Positions 44,351 through 55,992 of a DNA stretch of 64,000 nucleotides are shown piece after piece. Position 1 is the first letter of the stretch, and every line of letters starts with the position of its first letter. The translations under genes were made by a program, and so were the position numbers. The notes under the pieces are model-generated. The model was not told the origin of the DNA, made no database searches, and was given only the letters and a program-made list of their open reading frames with translations. The stretch comes from Humulus lupulus (Eukaryota > Streptophyta > Magnoliopsida > Rosales > Cannabaceae), in assembly GCF_963169125.1 (NCBI RefSeq), contig NC_084793.1:136750297-136814296 (forward strand), in the 5' to 3' direction.

Positions 44351-45480
44351 GATCGATAGGAATCGATAGAGATCGATGGGGACTCGATGATACAGACTTT
44401 GGGACTTTTATAGCATACCTCGATAGGCATCGATAGAGATCGATGGGGCCTCGATGGCACATGCTTCTGGGTAGCTTAAGGAAATACCTCGATAGGCATC
44501 GATATAGATCGATGGCACAGGCTTCTCTGGTAGTTCAGGGAATACCTCGATAGCGATCGATGGGCCTCGATGGTCCGTCTTTTGGGGTAGCTTAGGGAAT
44601 ACCTCGATAGGCATCGACATGACTCGATGGGCCTCGATGGTCCGTCTTTTTTTTTTTTAGCAATCCAAGGGTCCGATCGGATGCATTTGGGATCAAAGAG
44701 CTCACACATGGTCCGATCGGATCAAATTGCTAAAAAAAAAAAAAAAAATCGGGGCGCAACCAAATTGAGGATATTCAACAACCTGTCTCTATACCATGAT
44801 GATTTTGCAACACATACAAAGGGAGCTTATGTTTTCATTGTATCAAGAAAATAGAGTTTGAAGAAGTCACAAGACAAGTTCTAATCCGATAGGCATCGAT
44901 AGAGATCGATGGGCCTCGATGGTCCCCACGAACTCAGCGGTGAGTTCGATCACCGAAATTCTAATCCTAGCGCAACCAAATTGAGGATATTCAACAACCT
45001 GTCTCTATACCATGATGATTTTGCAACACATACAAAGGGAACTTATGTTTTCATTGTATCAAGAAAATAGAGTTTGAAGAAGTCACAATACAAGTTAGAG
45101 ATCAATGGGCCTCGATGGCCCGTCTTTTGGGGTAGTTTAGGGAATACCTCGATAGAGATCGATGGGCCTCGATGGTCCGTCTTTTTTGGGTAGTTTAGGG
45201 AATACCTCAATAGGCATCGATATGACTCGATAAGGGGCCTCGATGACACTCTCAGAATTTTAGAACATACCTCGATTGGAATCGATAGGACTCGATGATA
45301 CAAGACTTTTTTAATTTGAGAACACACCTCGATAGGACTCGATAGGGACTTCATAAGACTCGAGCTTACATGGCTTTGGGATTTTTAGGACCCACATAGA
45401 TAGGACTCGATATGACTAAACTTTGGTTTTTTGCCTTGCCTTGATAAGACTCGATAGAATTTGATTGTTTCTGCCTCGAT
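44350..45480 (-). repeat. 67-bp ATCGAT minisatellite, blocks 5 and 6, with inverted copy of the block-1 insert
   Basis: Minisatellite units in reverse orientation run up to 45,450 in front of the DUF1985-Ulp1 reading frame. Positions 44,640-44,890 are the reverse complement of 29,735-29,975 (including GGTCCGATCGGAT and GAGCTCACACATGG). A partial extra copy is at 44,965-45,092. Positions 45,130-45,345 mirror 29,480-29,640, so the minisatellite edge itself was copied. Confidence 0.85.
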
Positions 45481-45565
45481 AGTAACTGCCTTACCAGATT
45501 GTATATTTTGTTTTTTTAGAGTTTTATTTTGTTTTTTTAACATGTTTTTTTTTATTTTTTTTCAG

Positions 45566-48132
45566 ATGCCTGAACTTATTGTGCCTTTGGAGAAGCATTT
45601 TCCTGGCCGTGTCACTTACAGGGGTAGTGCCTACTTGGACACCCTTGTAGAGCAATTTAAGAGGCACGGTCTAATTGAAAGGGCACAGGCATGTCCATTG
45701 GGGCAATTCTTTAAGTCAAAAGAGTTTATTTTTTCTGGGGTTCTGCTCCATCAGCTAATGTTGCGCAAGGTACAAAGTAAGAAGCCCGAAGAGGGTCAGT
45801 TCTACCTGGGCAACACTCTTTGTAGATTTGGTATCGCAGAGTTTGCCCTAGTTACTGGGCTAAATTTTGGGAAATCACCGTCCTCGGATGAATTGAAAGA
45901 GCATCTTTCAAGTGATCGGATTATCTAGGAATATTTTAATGGTCATCCGAATGTTAGTTTTGGTCAGTTGGAAGATGCACTGAAGGCCTCCACAAACCCA
46001 GAAGATGCATTTAAGCTGGGTTTGTGCTATTTGATAGAGGGGGTACTAAATGCCCCAGAGAAGACAACAATGATATGGGGAGATTCCCTGAGGATGGTTG
46101 AGGATATTGATTACTTTTTCAAGTATCCTTGGGGGAAGTTGTCATTTAAGAAGGTTATCAAAGGCCTTCAAAAGGACATGAAGAAGCAATTGAAACACTA
46201 CGAGGAGAAAACGAAAGAGGGGTCAAGCAAAAAATAGAAGGAGGCCAAGTATACTTTCAATTGCTATGCACCCGCGGTTCTTTACTGGGCTTTTGAGGCC
46301 ATGCCTTCTTTCGGGAGTAAGTTTGGTGAGAATAGTGGGAATCAGATTCCTAGGATGCTCAGCTGGGCTACAAAGACTGATATCACTATTTCGACAGCTC
46401 TGTTGGCTCCTATATTCGCCAATCGTCGAGTAAGTTCCATTTTCTCTTGATAAATATCACAAATTAATTGATTCACGATTTACTTTATTAAAGTTTTTCT
46501 GACACATATTATTCAACTATGCAGTTAGTGGTATTTTCCATGCTGAAGCCACGTCCGAATGAGGTAGCCTACTACAATAGCCTCCCAGAAGTTGATTCTG
46601 GGTTATTCCCTGAGTTGGAGGCTGGGACTGCAGTGGATGAAGTAGTGGTACCTGAGAAGGAGGCAGCCAAGCTAGCAGAAGTTGCAAGGGAAGCCTCCAT
46701 TTTTGATGAGGATATCCAGAGGGTTGATGAGCGCACTTCACAGGCCTGTGCAGCTTCATCTAGTCAGGTTGCCCAGCCTGATTATGAGCAACTTTTGGAG
46801 AGGCTGAAGAGGGTTGAGGAGGGTCAGGCATCCTTACTACAGAATCAGACCACGATCATGGCTCATCAGTCCACGATCATGGCTCAGTTGGCGCAGGTGC
46901 TCTCACTGGTCTCAGGTCGATCAACCGACGTCAAATCAGATACAGAGTCTGATATGTTGCCTTCAGACTACGAGCGCGCTGATCAACCCTCCACTCCACA
47001 GGCCCAGACATCTGTAGCTGACAGTCCCAGTGTCCGAGTACTGCAGCTCGAGGAGGCAGCTGGCCTTGAAGTTGTCAATAAGAAACGTAGGCCCAAGCGT
47101 AATGATGACTTCACCGACCCAACAAAGAAGCTCAGAGTAGATAAACAGGGACTAGTTCCTGAACCACTGAGGAAGTGTCACCCACGACAGGAGAAGACCT
47201 TCCATAGGTGGATGGTCGGGAAGATTGACAATAAGAGAGACCGCAACGTGTATACTGGGACGCATGGTGTGGCATGGTTCTTACAGTTGCAGACACGCCA
47301 AACTTGGCTGTGGGATTCGGTATGTAAATTACATTCATGTTTTCACTTCATTCTTATAATATTTTGATGGTAATAACGAATTTTTATGTTTTTTTAGCAT
47401 ATTGATGCCGCTTTGCACATGCTACGCCGCCGACGCCATTTTTACCGTGATGCATTTCGGCAGGATGTTGCGATAATGAACACCACCTTCCCCCAGGTGT
47501 GCCTAGGTCGTTGGAATAATTTCACAGAGAACGGCCCTAAGTATGCATGGGACGACGATGTGCTGAGAATGTTGAAGGGCGATGATAATCAATACCTTAT
47601 ATCATGGCAAAATGTGAGTGAAGTATATTTTGCCTTGCACGTCGAGAAAGCCGCACATTGGATCGCCATTGAAGTCTGCATTCCAACGTGGTGCATCAAT
47701 ATTTCTGATTCCAACCATAGCGTCGTCAGTCCCGCTCTCCTGGAGGAAGCGATCAAGCCTTGGTGCTTACTGATGCCTCCATTGTTATGGTGTTCTGGCT
47801 TGTTTGACGACCATGAGGACCTCCAAAAGATACCTGAGCAGATTGCAAGACCTTTCTCATATTATCGTATTCCTCCAGAGGACTGTCCTCAGACTAAGAC
47901 AAGGTATTCCCCTATTTAATTAGTGCATATTGAAATCTGAAAATTAAAGTTATTTTTATCTTCTATTGACAAAAAATCGATTCTATGCAGTGGGGATTGT
48001 GGTATGTTTGCCATCAAACATATCGAGCATCTAGTATCCAGGCTACCACTCGATACTGTTATCGACGAGAACATCCAGCATTTCAGGACCAAGTGGTGTG
48101 TGGACCTGTTCTATCAGAATTTGGCCCCGTGA
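45566..48132 (+). pseudogene. DUF1985-Ulp1 protein, MULE-associated, two nonsense codons
   Basis: ATG 45,566 follows a T-rich tract and CAG. The N-terminus is DUF1985-like: SAYLDTLVEQFKRHGLIERA, FIFSGVLLHQLMLRKVQ and LCRFGIAEFALVTGLNFG. TAG codons interrupt at 45,926-45,928 and 46,234-46,236 in otherwise continuous sequence. Introns lie at about 46,431-46,524, 47,321-47,398 and 47,904-47,990. The middle is acidic with a coiled coil (EQLLERLKRVEEGQASLLQN). The C-terminal Ulp1 domain has HWIAIEVCIPTW (His), NISDSNHS (Asp) and, after the last intron, SGDCGMFAIKHIEHL (catalytic Cys), ending QNLAP. DUF1985-Ulp1 fusions are typical of plant MULE-encoded proteases. Without the two stops it would be complete. 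Confidence 0.75.
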
Positions 48133-49658
48133 TTATCTTTATATTTTTGTCTTACACATCTTGTATAAAAAAAGTCAAATGGTACAAACTTGAATTTAAA
48201 TTAAACATAGGAACTAGAAGTATGTATGAGTGCTACTTATATGAGCATATATTTTGGTGTTTAACCATCTCAATTTTTCTTGCCTTTACATCTTTCTTAT
48301 TATTTAAGAAAAAAAATATGAAGTGTTAAAAAGTTTTAAAATTATACTATAACCCCTTAGTCATAGTAGTTTTCCTTTGAAAAATATAATTTTTCTTTAA
48401 GAAAAGTTGTATATAATTTTATCAAGATAACTAAATCAAAATAAACTAATTGGTTCAAAGAAGAACTATTATTGGACTCAACACCAAGACTCTAGTTTCA
48501 AGAAGCTAAACAACAAGAGTAGATTAAGCTTCTGTAAAAACTATTGGATTTTCGTCTACCTCATCAATTATGTCTATACCAGCATTATATGGTTTCAAAC
48601 CAATTAAAATCTTTTCTATAAGAATTAAAATTTAAAATTTAATATGTTTTAGGGTAACCTTCTCCTTTCATAAAAAATAATAAATTGTTCTTTTAACTAC
48701 TACTTCAAAATTCTTCTAATACCAAGTTTTTACCCAACCATAATATATAAACAAAAAATTAATCATAAAGCAAATATAATCTCACTCCAAAATATGTTGA
48801 TCCCAATTATTCTCTATGATCCCACTCTTCTTCTGTCAGTCACTATCTTCTGTCAGTCCAGGTCTGCAAAAGTGCCTCCTTTTCTCTCAGTCTAGGCCCC
48901 AAAATCCTTTTACTACACACACAGAAAGTAGCCTGAAACACATATTTCCCCCAACCTTTGTTCATTTGTTCCACACCTAAGTCACATAATCTCTTGGACA
49001 CCTGAAACACATAAAAACGAGCGTAAAATAAAATAGAACAAAACAAAACTAAACCCCTAACACTTAACCTAAAAACACATAGATAAATGAGTATAAAACT
49101 CACTTAACATTAAGAGAAGACTGAAGACAAACCTAACAAATAGGACATACAAATGGGCATGACGACTTGCCAATTTCAACAATGTCACTTCAATTTCACC
49201 AAATATTATATACCCTCTCTGTCAAAATCTCCTTTTTCACTCCACCTGCCCCTATTCTACTCTACTCGACTTTACTCTACCATACTACACTTAATAAATC
49301 CAAAAAATCCAATTGTTTTTTTATTTTATATATGTTTCCCTAAAATAAATTATAAGGTGATTTGTTCAAGGCTTTTTTTAGCAAAAAAATCATGATGGTA
49401 TGTACAGGAGGTTACTGTTTATCGATACTTTTTTCGCAGAGACAATAATTCGAGAGTAAACAAATAAAAACCCAGTTTGACTTTTTACAGGGTATCTAAA
49501 GATTACTCAATATATAAGCGTGTGTCAGTCGGCTAAAAGTCACAGTAACTATAAAAAAAAATAATGCCAATAAAGAACTCCACCCGTTCCTCCTCAGACA
49601 CACTCTATTTTGAGTTGACCATCTTTTAATTTGTATCTCATCATCTTATTTCCAAGCA
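48133..49658. other. AT-rich DNA and promoter region of the hybrid-binding-domain gene
   Basis: A minus frame at about 48,843-48,998 (VSKRLCDLGVEQMNKGWGKY then VFQATFCVCSKRI) follows a TTTCAG acceptor-like site but has no known domain. A TATA-like ATATATAAGCG lies at about 49,510, about 150 bases before the ATG at 49,659. The rest shows nothing recognisable. Confidence 0.35.
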
Positions 49659-50033
49659 ATGGGTCGAAAAAAAATTTATGTCGTATTTGTGGGCAGATCA
49701 ACTGGTATTTTTGAGTCATGGGCTGATTGCAGCAAAGAGGTGCTTGGATTTAGTGGCAGCTGTTTTAGAGGATACAACACCATAGAAGAAGCGATAGAAG
49801 AATATGAGTCATATTTTGGTCGTATCACAGTCACACCTCACAAGGTAAACCATGATGATGAAGAAACCAAGAATAAAATTCAGTATCAAACAAATGGACC
49901 AAAGGCAACTGCCGAAGAAACCTCAACTTCACTTGATGGGAATGAAAAAACCTCTGCAAATGAAGTAAGTTCAGCATTCGCTGTGGGTTTTCTTCTTGGT
50001 TCTATGTCCAACCTTCGCATCCAACATGCGTAG
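49659..50033 (+). CDS. RNase H hybrid-binding-domain protein
   Basis: Single exon, 124 residues, start at ATG 49,659 after a TATA-like element. Residues 6-53 (IYVVFVGRSTGIFESWADCS, KEVLGFSGSCFRGYNTIEEA, EEYESYF) match the N-terminal RNA:DNA-hybrid-binding domain of eukaryotic RNase H1, also found in caulimovirus protein VI. There is no RNase H catalytic domain. The rest is a hydrophilic linker and a short hydrophobic C-terminal segment (AFAVGFLLGSM). It has an intact frame and balanced codon use, unlike the surrounding relics. It could be a host gene or a captured domain. It probably binds RNA or RNA:DNA hybrids, but no partner can be inferred. Confidence 0.6.
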   Translation: MGRKKIYVVFVGRSTGIFESWADCSKEVLGFSGSCFRGYNTIEEAIEEYESYFGRITVTPHKVNHDDEETKNKIQYQTNGPKATAEETSTSLDGNEKTSANEVSSAFAVGFLLGSMSNLRIQHA

Positions 50034-51699
50034 TCGATGAACAGGGTCTCCACAAATCCACTTATCTTTAAAGAGTTATTTCTTCCATAATTTTTAATTT
50101 TCTTTTCAGTAAGCTTGTACACCTCCTTGACTATGTTTGTATTTTAGCTTTTTACCTTCTCTGTTCTGTCATCTACCTTCTCAAAAGTGTGGTTCTCTGT
50201 TCCGGTAGTCAAAAAATTACTGTTGAACCTATAAGGGCAATAGTTAGAGGTGAAGATGACCTTTATTATCCTTTATAATATATAAAGCTAAAATTTAATA
50301 GTTACATATTAAAGGTGAAGATGTCACCTTGCAGTTACATATTTTAGTAAAAGTAGCTACTTCACGCATCAACTGATTTACTAGTGGACTAGGTGTATAT
50401 ATTGTCACTATTAATAAAAAAAAATTCATCATGTTTTCTTATTCTTTTTAATAATCAAAAACCCGACTTTTTTTGCTTGGTTACGGAAAATCTCCATAAA
50501 ACATATCACAAATATTTAATTATATATAAATTAAATGAATCATAAAACAGTAAAATAAATATTATGCTCTTATAATGATACCACTTAATTGATGCACTAG
50601 TTATGACTTATTTTTTTATTTTTATGAGATTAATAACTTCATAGTTTTTTTTAATATATATAAATAAAAACGACCCGGTATCATGTAATTTTACTTATTA
50701 TTTTTTTAATATTTTTTTAAATTTTGTTATTAAGTTGAACAACATACGATGTTTAGGTCTTGATTTTAAATAAAAAAAATTAGTTTAATTAACATTTTTA
50801 TTATAAATGAATTAGTATTAATTATATTTTTTAAATTAGTATTTATTCTAAATGAATTAGTATTGGGTTTAGTGAAGATTTTTATTCTAAATGAGGTTAA
50901 TCGAGTGAGATATAAAATTATTATAAAATATTTATGTAATTTTTGTAATATTTATTTTTTACAATTGTGATAAAAACCTTATCCTTTCATCTATTTTCTC
51001 CCACCATACATTCATACAATTGTTATGAATTGTTATGTTCATACAACATCTTATTAATAATTTTGCATACAATTTAGAACACTATAAAAAATTAAAGAAT
51101 AAAAAAAATATACCTCATTCACCTATAGAGAAAACGTGAATTGTTAGTGCAATACTGACCAATTAAGCATTCCTCTCTAGGATCAGATTATCACACTACA
51201 GAATAGCGATGAGACTTAGCTTATATTAACCTAGTTGGACTGGTCCTCCTCATCAAATACTTCAATTAACTAAAAAGTACACACTCATGCGGTTTGAGGT
51301 CAATGCGGTGCGGGTTGCGGTTTGGAAAATTATTCAAACTGCATACGCGGTGGGGTCCACAAAATTAGCGAAAAACCACACCAACCGCACCATTAGTTAC
51401 AATATACAGTTAATGATAATCACAATATTATTATTCGTTATAAAAATATTATCTATATTTTTTTAAATCATAGCTAGTCAAATCTCAACATTCAATGTTA
51501 AACCAAAACCATATTGTAGTCCAAGTTTCAAGTTTTGTTACAAAACCGGAGCTGCCGTCATAAGATCATAACTCCTTAGCTCGAGGTAACCCAAGGGTTC
51601 GCCAATATTGCCTAAGAACTGAGTCCATCCTCTGAAGGTCGAAGGTCGAGTTAAGTATCCAGCTCGTGGTACGAGCTAGAGTTGTAGGCTATGACCCGT
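50034..51699. other. AT-rich DNA, with a small GCGGT-rich inverted repeat
   Basis: No gene. Around 51,288-51,395, TGCGGTTTGAGG / TGCGGTGCGGGTTGCGGTTT is followed by ACCACACCAACCGCACC, an imperfect inverted repeat resembling a short MITE fragment. The left limit of the LTR relic that follows is unclear. Confidence 0.4.
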
Positions 51700-53190
51700 T
51701 GTAAAGTCAACACACGCAAGGTAAACATGCATATATCAGACATCATGTGTCTCAATTAGGCACTCCTATTATAGACTCAACTAGGCCATTTAATTTAATT
51801 AAAAAATCAATAAAATAACAGCCATTTTGAAGCCCTAGGTCGAAATTATCATGGGCTATAGGCCCGTGAAATTTCCCATTTGATTATAAGCCAATTGGAC
51901 TTAAAATCAAGGCCTGTATTATTTTCTATTGATTTAATTAATTAAATAATTATTTAAATCCTTTATCAAATTAATTATTTATAATTTGAACCTTGATTTA
52001 AATTTATTTATTAATTTAGATACCAATTTATCTTAATTAATAAATCTGCCATAATTTCTCTTTTCTTCTCAAAATTACACAACTCTGTGAAACTATCCAA
52101 AATTGACTTGGTCAACTTTGATAATTCTAATTGATAATTAAATCAATTAATTGAGACTATCTAGATGATTTTATCCAAGGTACAATGGGGACCATGGGCC
52201 TATGAAATCAAGCTCCAATAAGTTATCATAAATTTAACAAATAAATTTACTAACTTATTAATTTCTCGTGAATCTACTATAGACTTGGAATTGCACTCTT
52301 GAATTCATAGAACGCTCTATAACAAATATAGATACGCTATTAATTATCCATTGTTACAACCATAATTGTCACTCAATCCTCTATAGACGGTCTACAATGA
52401 GATAGGACTAAAATACCGTTTTACCCCTCATTGTATTTTATCCTTAAAACACTTAGTTCCTTCTAAATGATATTTCAGTAAACTAATTTAATTACTGAAA
52501 TGAGATCTCTATCATTTATCACCTTGAACCAAACTAAAAGGAAACCATCGTTTCACTTCTTCATCAGAAGCTATAGATGTTCATATCTATGATTAACACT
52601 CCAACTCAATTATACTACCGAGTTCCCAAGATGTAAGTATGGGCTAGTCCGTAGGGTAAGCTGGTAACGAACAAGTCAAAGAACTCAAATAATACAATCA
52701 GTTAGAATACTAACCACTCAGAATTGAGATTGAATTGACCTATGGTCAACTATATGATATGACTAGAATAGATAATAACGGCATGTTTACTTATCTTATC
52801 AACTGTCAATATCGGTCATGTCCGATGTAACATATACATCCGATCTTATCTACTTTGCTAATGTTCTGGAAAGAACATAACACTGTAATGTGTAAGTAGA
52901 TCATATCGTAGATTGGCAAGTCAGTGTAAATCCGGTGCACTGACTAATCTTAGGACTAACTTATTTTGAACATATAATCATATTTATAGTCCACTGTGAT
53001 TACGTCACTATAAATAAGATTAACTATATGCTCGGGATTTAATAGAAGTTTATATTAAACAAATAATCATGAAAATAAAACATGTGAGCAAAGTGATTGA
53101 CCAAGTCAAAAAATGATTTCTATTCTTTTATTGATAATAAAATGAGATTACAAAGAATTTGGGTTTTAATTAGGGCATAAAACCCCAACA
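51700..53190 (-). mobile_element. LTR relic related to the 15.8-18.0 kb solo LTR
   Basis: Ends AAAACCCCAACA at 53,190, so the minus strand starts TGTTGGGGTTTTATGCCC, a common plant copia LTR beginning. Positions 52,170-52,440 share GGGGACC...GGCCTAT, AAGCTCCAATAA, TTGCACTCTTG and TACCGTTTTACCC with 17,010-17,290. No internal coding region or clear TSD, so it is a solo or truncated LTR. Confidence 0.6.
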
Positions 53191-53838
53191 CAATAATCAT
53201 AACTCTAAGTGGATTAGGCTATTACCAACATATTGGGGCTGAATCACTATAAAAATTGTGTGTGCTATTGACTTTCTGCTCAAAACCGGGTGTGTCGTTT
53301 TATTTCTCTTGAAGGTTTCATCGTTTTTGACGTTCTCACGTCGTTGGCCAAAAAACGCGCTGAACAATTGCCTTCACCTTAATTTACTAATCGATATAAA
53401 AATTGATAATTCAATTTTTCGCATATTTTCCTAAGAATTTTTTTTTAAAAACGCCGTAAAAATATATATTGGAATTACTTACTAATATATATAATAAAAA
53501 TAGGTGGATAAGATAAATAAAAAATATATGTACAATTATTTTAATTTATTCAAAATTGTAAAACATACTCACTATAAGGGAAAAAAAATAACTACACGAT
53601 AAAATGTAGCCATTAAATATACCATCACAAATTTTGCCACAAATAATATAAAAAAATCTTTTTTTTCCTTTAAGTTTATAATCACAAATTGTGGCCTCGT
53701 TAGCTAATGACACAATTCTTTAAGTATATGGTAGAAAGAGGAATTAACTAACATAATAGAGATATATTTAAGTATCATTACTAACAAGATAAATTTTTTA
53801 TAAAAATATTAATATAATTCAAATGAAATGTGCACAAA

Positions 53839-53847
53839 TAAATAAAT
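53839..53847. repeat. 9-bp TSD of MITE
   Basis: TAAATAAAT at 53,839-53,847 and 54,184-54,192. Confidence 0.8.
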
Positions 53848-54183
53848 GAGTTTATACTTTCTTGGACACTGTGTTTTATCTCATTAGCTGTTTGGACCCT
53901 TCGTTTTGATAAATTACTTTTTCGACACTATGTTTTGTAAAATTGTTAAAATAGAACCCTAAATATAACAACACTGTTTTTAAGCAGAATTATTTTATTT
54001 TTATTATGAATTGTTAGTTTACTAAATTATTTGTGATTTTAGTTGAGAAAACATTGACCAAATTGGGTTTACGGTTCTATTTTAATCATTTTACGAAATA
54101 TAGGGTCCAAAAAGTAATTTTTCAAAACACAGCGTCCAAGTAGGTAATGAGGAAAAATAGAGGCTCCAAACAAGTATAAACCC
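53848..54183. mobile_element. Mutator-type MITE, 336 bp, perfect 9-bp TSD
   Basis: Inverted ends GAGTTTATAC (left) and GGGTTTATAC (reverse complement of right) extend over about 130 bp each, e.g. TTGGACACTGTGTTTT / TTGGACGCTGTGTTTT and AATTACTTTTT. The TSD is TAAATAAAT. No coding capacity. The terminal sequence differs from the GTGGAGACGG MULE family in this window, so it was mobilised by a different transposase. Confidence 0.85.
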
Positions 54184-54322
54184 TAAATAAATATATATTT
54201 AAATGATTGAAGATATGTTGTGTAGGTTATATTTACCTTTAAGTTGAGTTGGGATGAATTGAGTCACCATATTTTTATATAATGAATAATTTATCAAAAA
54301 TACTCTTTATTTTAATTTATTA

Positions 54323-54610
54323 TTATTTCTTCAATTTGGGTATAAGAAATGTTACACCTACAATTTCCACACATTTTTTGGAATGAATTGCTTGAATAAG
54401 AACATCATGTTTATCACTATAATATGTATCAACTAGTAATAAAGGGCATGCAGCAGAGGTCACTTCGTTGAATTTAATAGTACGGCATTGATATTGGTAT
54501 AGAATCCTATTTCCATAGTATACATTCACATAGAACACATAATTTTGTTTTTGTAAGAAAGTGACATTTAAAACCGTATTATTGATGCTTGGGATTGACA
54601 AAGTATTCAA
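54323..54610 (-). CDS. Hypothetical small protein, unrecognised
   Basis: 95-residue minus frame (MNTLSIPSINNTVLNVTFLQ, YVFYVNVYYGNRILYQYQC, SAACPLLLVDTYYSDKHDV). The composition is protein-like, with two cysteine-containing beta-type segments, but I know no family. It may be an exon of a longer or degraded gene. No promoter or flanking exon was identified. Confidence 0.3.
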   Translation of the reverse strand: MNTLSIPSINNTVLNVTFLQKQNYVFYVNVYYGNRILYQYQCRTIKFNEVTSAACPLLLVDTYYSDKHDVLIQAIHSKKCVEIVGVTFLIPKLKK

Positions 54611-55992
54611 ATAATATATAAATTAATTTAATCAGGGCATTTCACAACCAAGTGGCTATTATTTTCGGTGGGTTCTACAAATTTATAACAATAAAAAAAT
54701 ACTAGTTTATTTTAAAATAAAAATATACTATTATTTATTTCTTTGTGAAAATTAATAGAAAAAACTGTTATGATGAAACAACTTATCCATGTATATGTGA
54801 AAATTAATCGTGGGTCAATAAACTGCACCGAAACCAATGTTGTTTTGTCATGTCTTTTAAAAAATCATAATTATCTCTACCAAATCTGTGGAAAGGTGAG
54901 ACAGGATTGACTGCGTTTGTCATTTGTGTCAGAATACAAAGCATGATACAAAGCAATTAATTGCTGGTAATTAATTACTGGAGAGGAAGATTGATGAAAT
55001 ATTTTGATGGGCTCAATGGGATAATTATATTTAAAGTAGAATCTAAATATTATTAAAAATGGTCCATTGATTTTTAACCATTGAATAACATAACAAAACG
55101 CCGTTGGTTAAAACTGGATTGGAGGAGGCGGAGTGAGAGTTTTCTTTGTTGCTTATTCGGCGACTGTTTTGTATGCACCGTAAGATCCCCTACGCCTACA
55201 GGAGGAGTTCATTTCAATTATAGGTCACAGTTGATGATGCACAATGGAGTACCGGTAAATGAAAAATACTATATGTTATGTTATTATACATGAAGTAGTT
55301 GTTAAAGTTAGTTAGGGTTTCATGAGTAATGTCAAATGCGTGATGGCTATATATTTAGGGTGGGTTGGACAGTAACTAATTTTATATCTGGTGAAATGTT
55401 GAGTGAGTGTAAAAATGCATCAGATTCATAAGAATTGTAAAGTTTTGGATTGGCCCTGTCTGAAATCCTCATGGAGGCCTTAAGTTTGTCACGGATAAGA
55501 CGGTGACCCTGTCCTCAAGATTATTAGAAGAAAAACGATACTAAATGTAATATTGGGCCGAGTAGCATTAAGTGTCAGTCCATTATTTGGCCCAGTACGA
55601 CGATAGGCCTATACAAATGATTTAGCACATAAGGTCTAACGTAGTTCTATTTTATTTTATGGCAGACCTTACACTTCTACAGAAGTATAGTAATAGGGTC
55701 ACTTGATTGAAACAATGTTACTGAAACAATATTATAACCGAATGTAACGAACACATATTATATAGTAAATATTTCTACCTCAATTAATATGTGAGTTATT
55801 TTATGAATTCGTTTTCAACTTTTCGAGTCAAAATGAGACTGAAATTATGATCATGGGGAATAGAAAATATCATAGGAATTAACTGTTAATGAAGACAAAT
55901 GTCAAGACTGGGATAGTTTGATTTTAATGTAGATTTGCATATGAATATTTGGCTAAAAAATACCATTTAATTTCTAACTGTTGGAGAATTTT
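54611..55992. other. Upstream region of MULE transposase
   Basis: A frame at 55,081-55,293 (MNNITKRRWLKLDWRRRSES...) might be a 5' exon but has no domain. I searched here for the GTGGAGACGG terminus that should bound the transposase-carrying element on the left and did not find it. Confidence 0.35.

Noticed and set aside
29510..45480. Regular repeats resembling a CRISPR array
   Set aside because: The 67-bp units are tandem without unique spacers, and the sequence is clearly plant nuclear.
49659..50033. Possible endogenous caulimovirus protein VI fragment
   Set aside because: Only the shared hybrid-binding domain is present, with no other pararetroviral motif nearby, so a plant RNase H-type domain gene is simpler.
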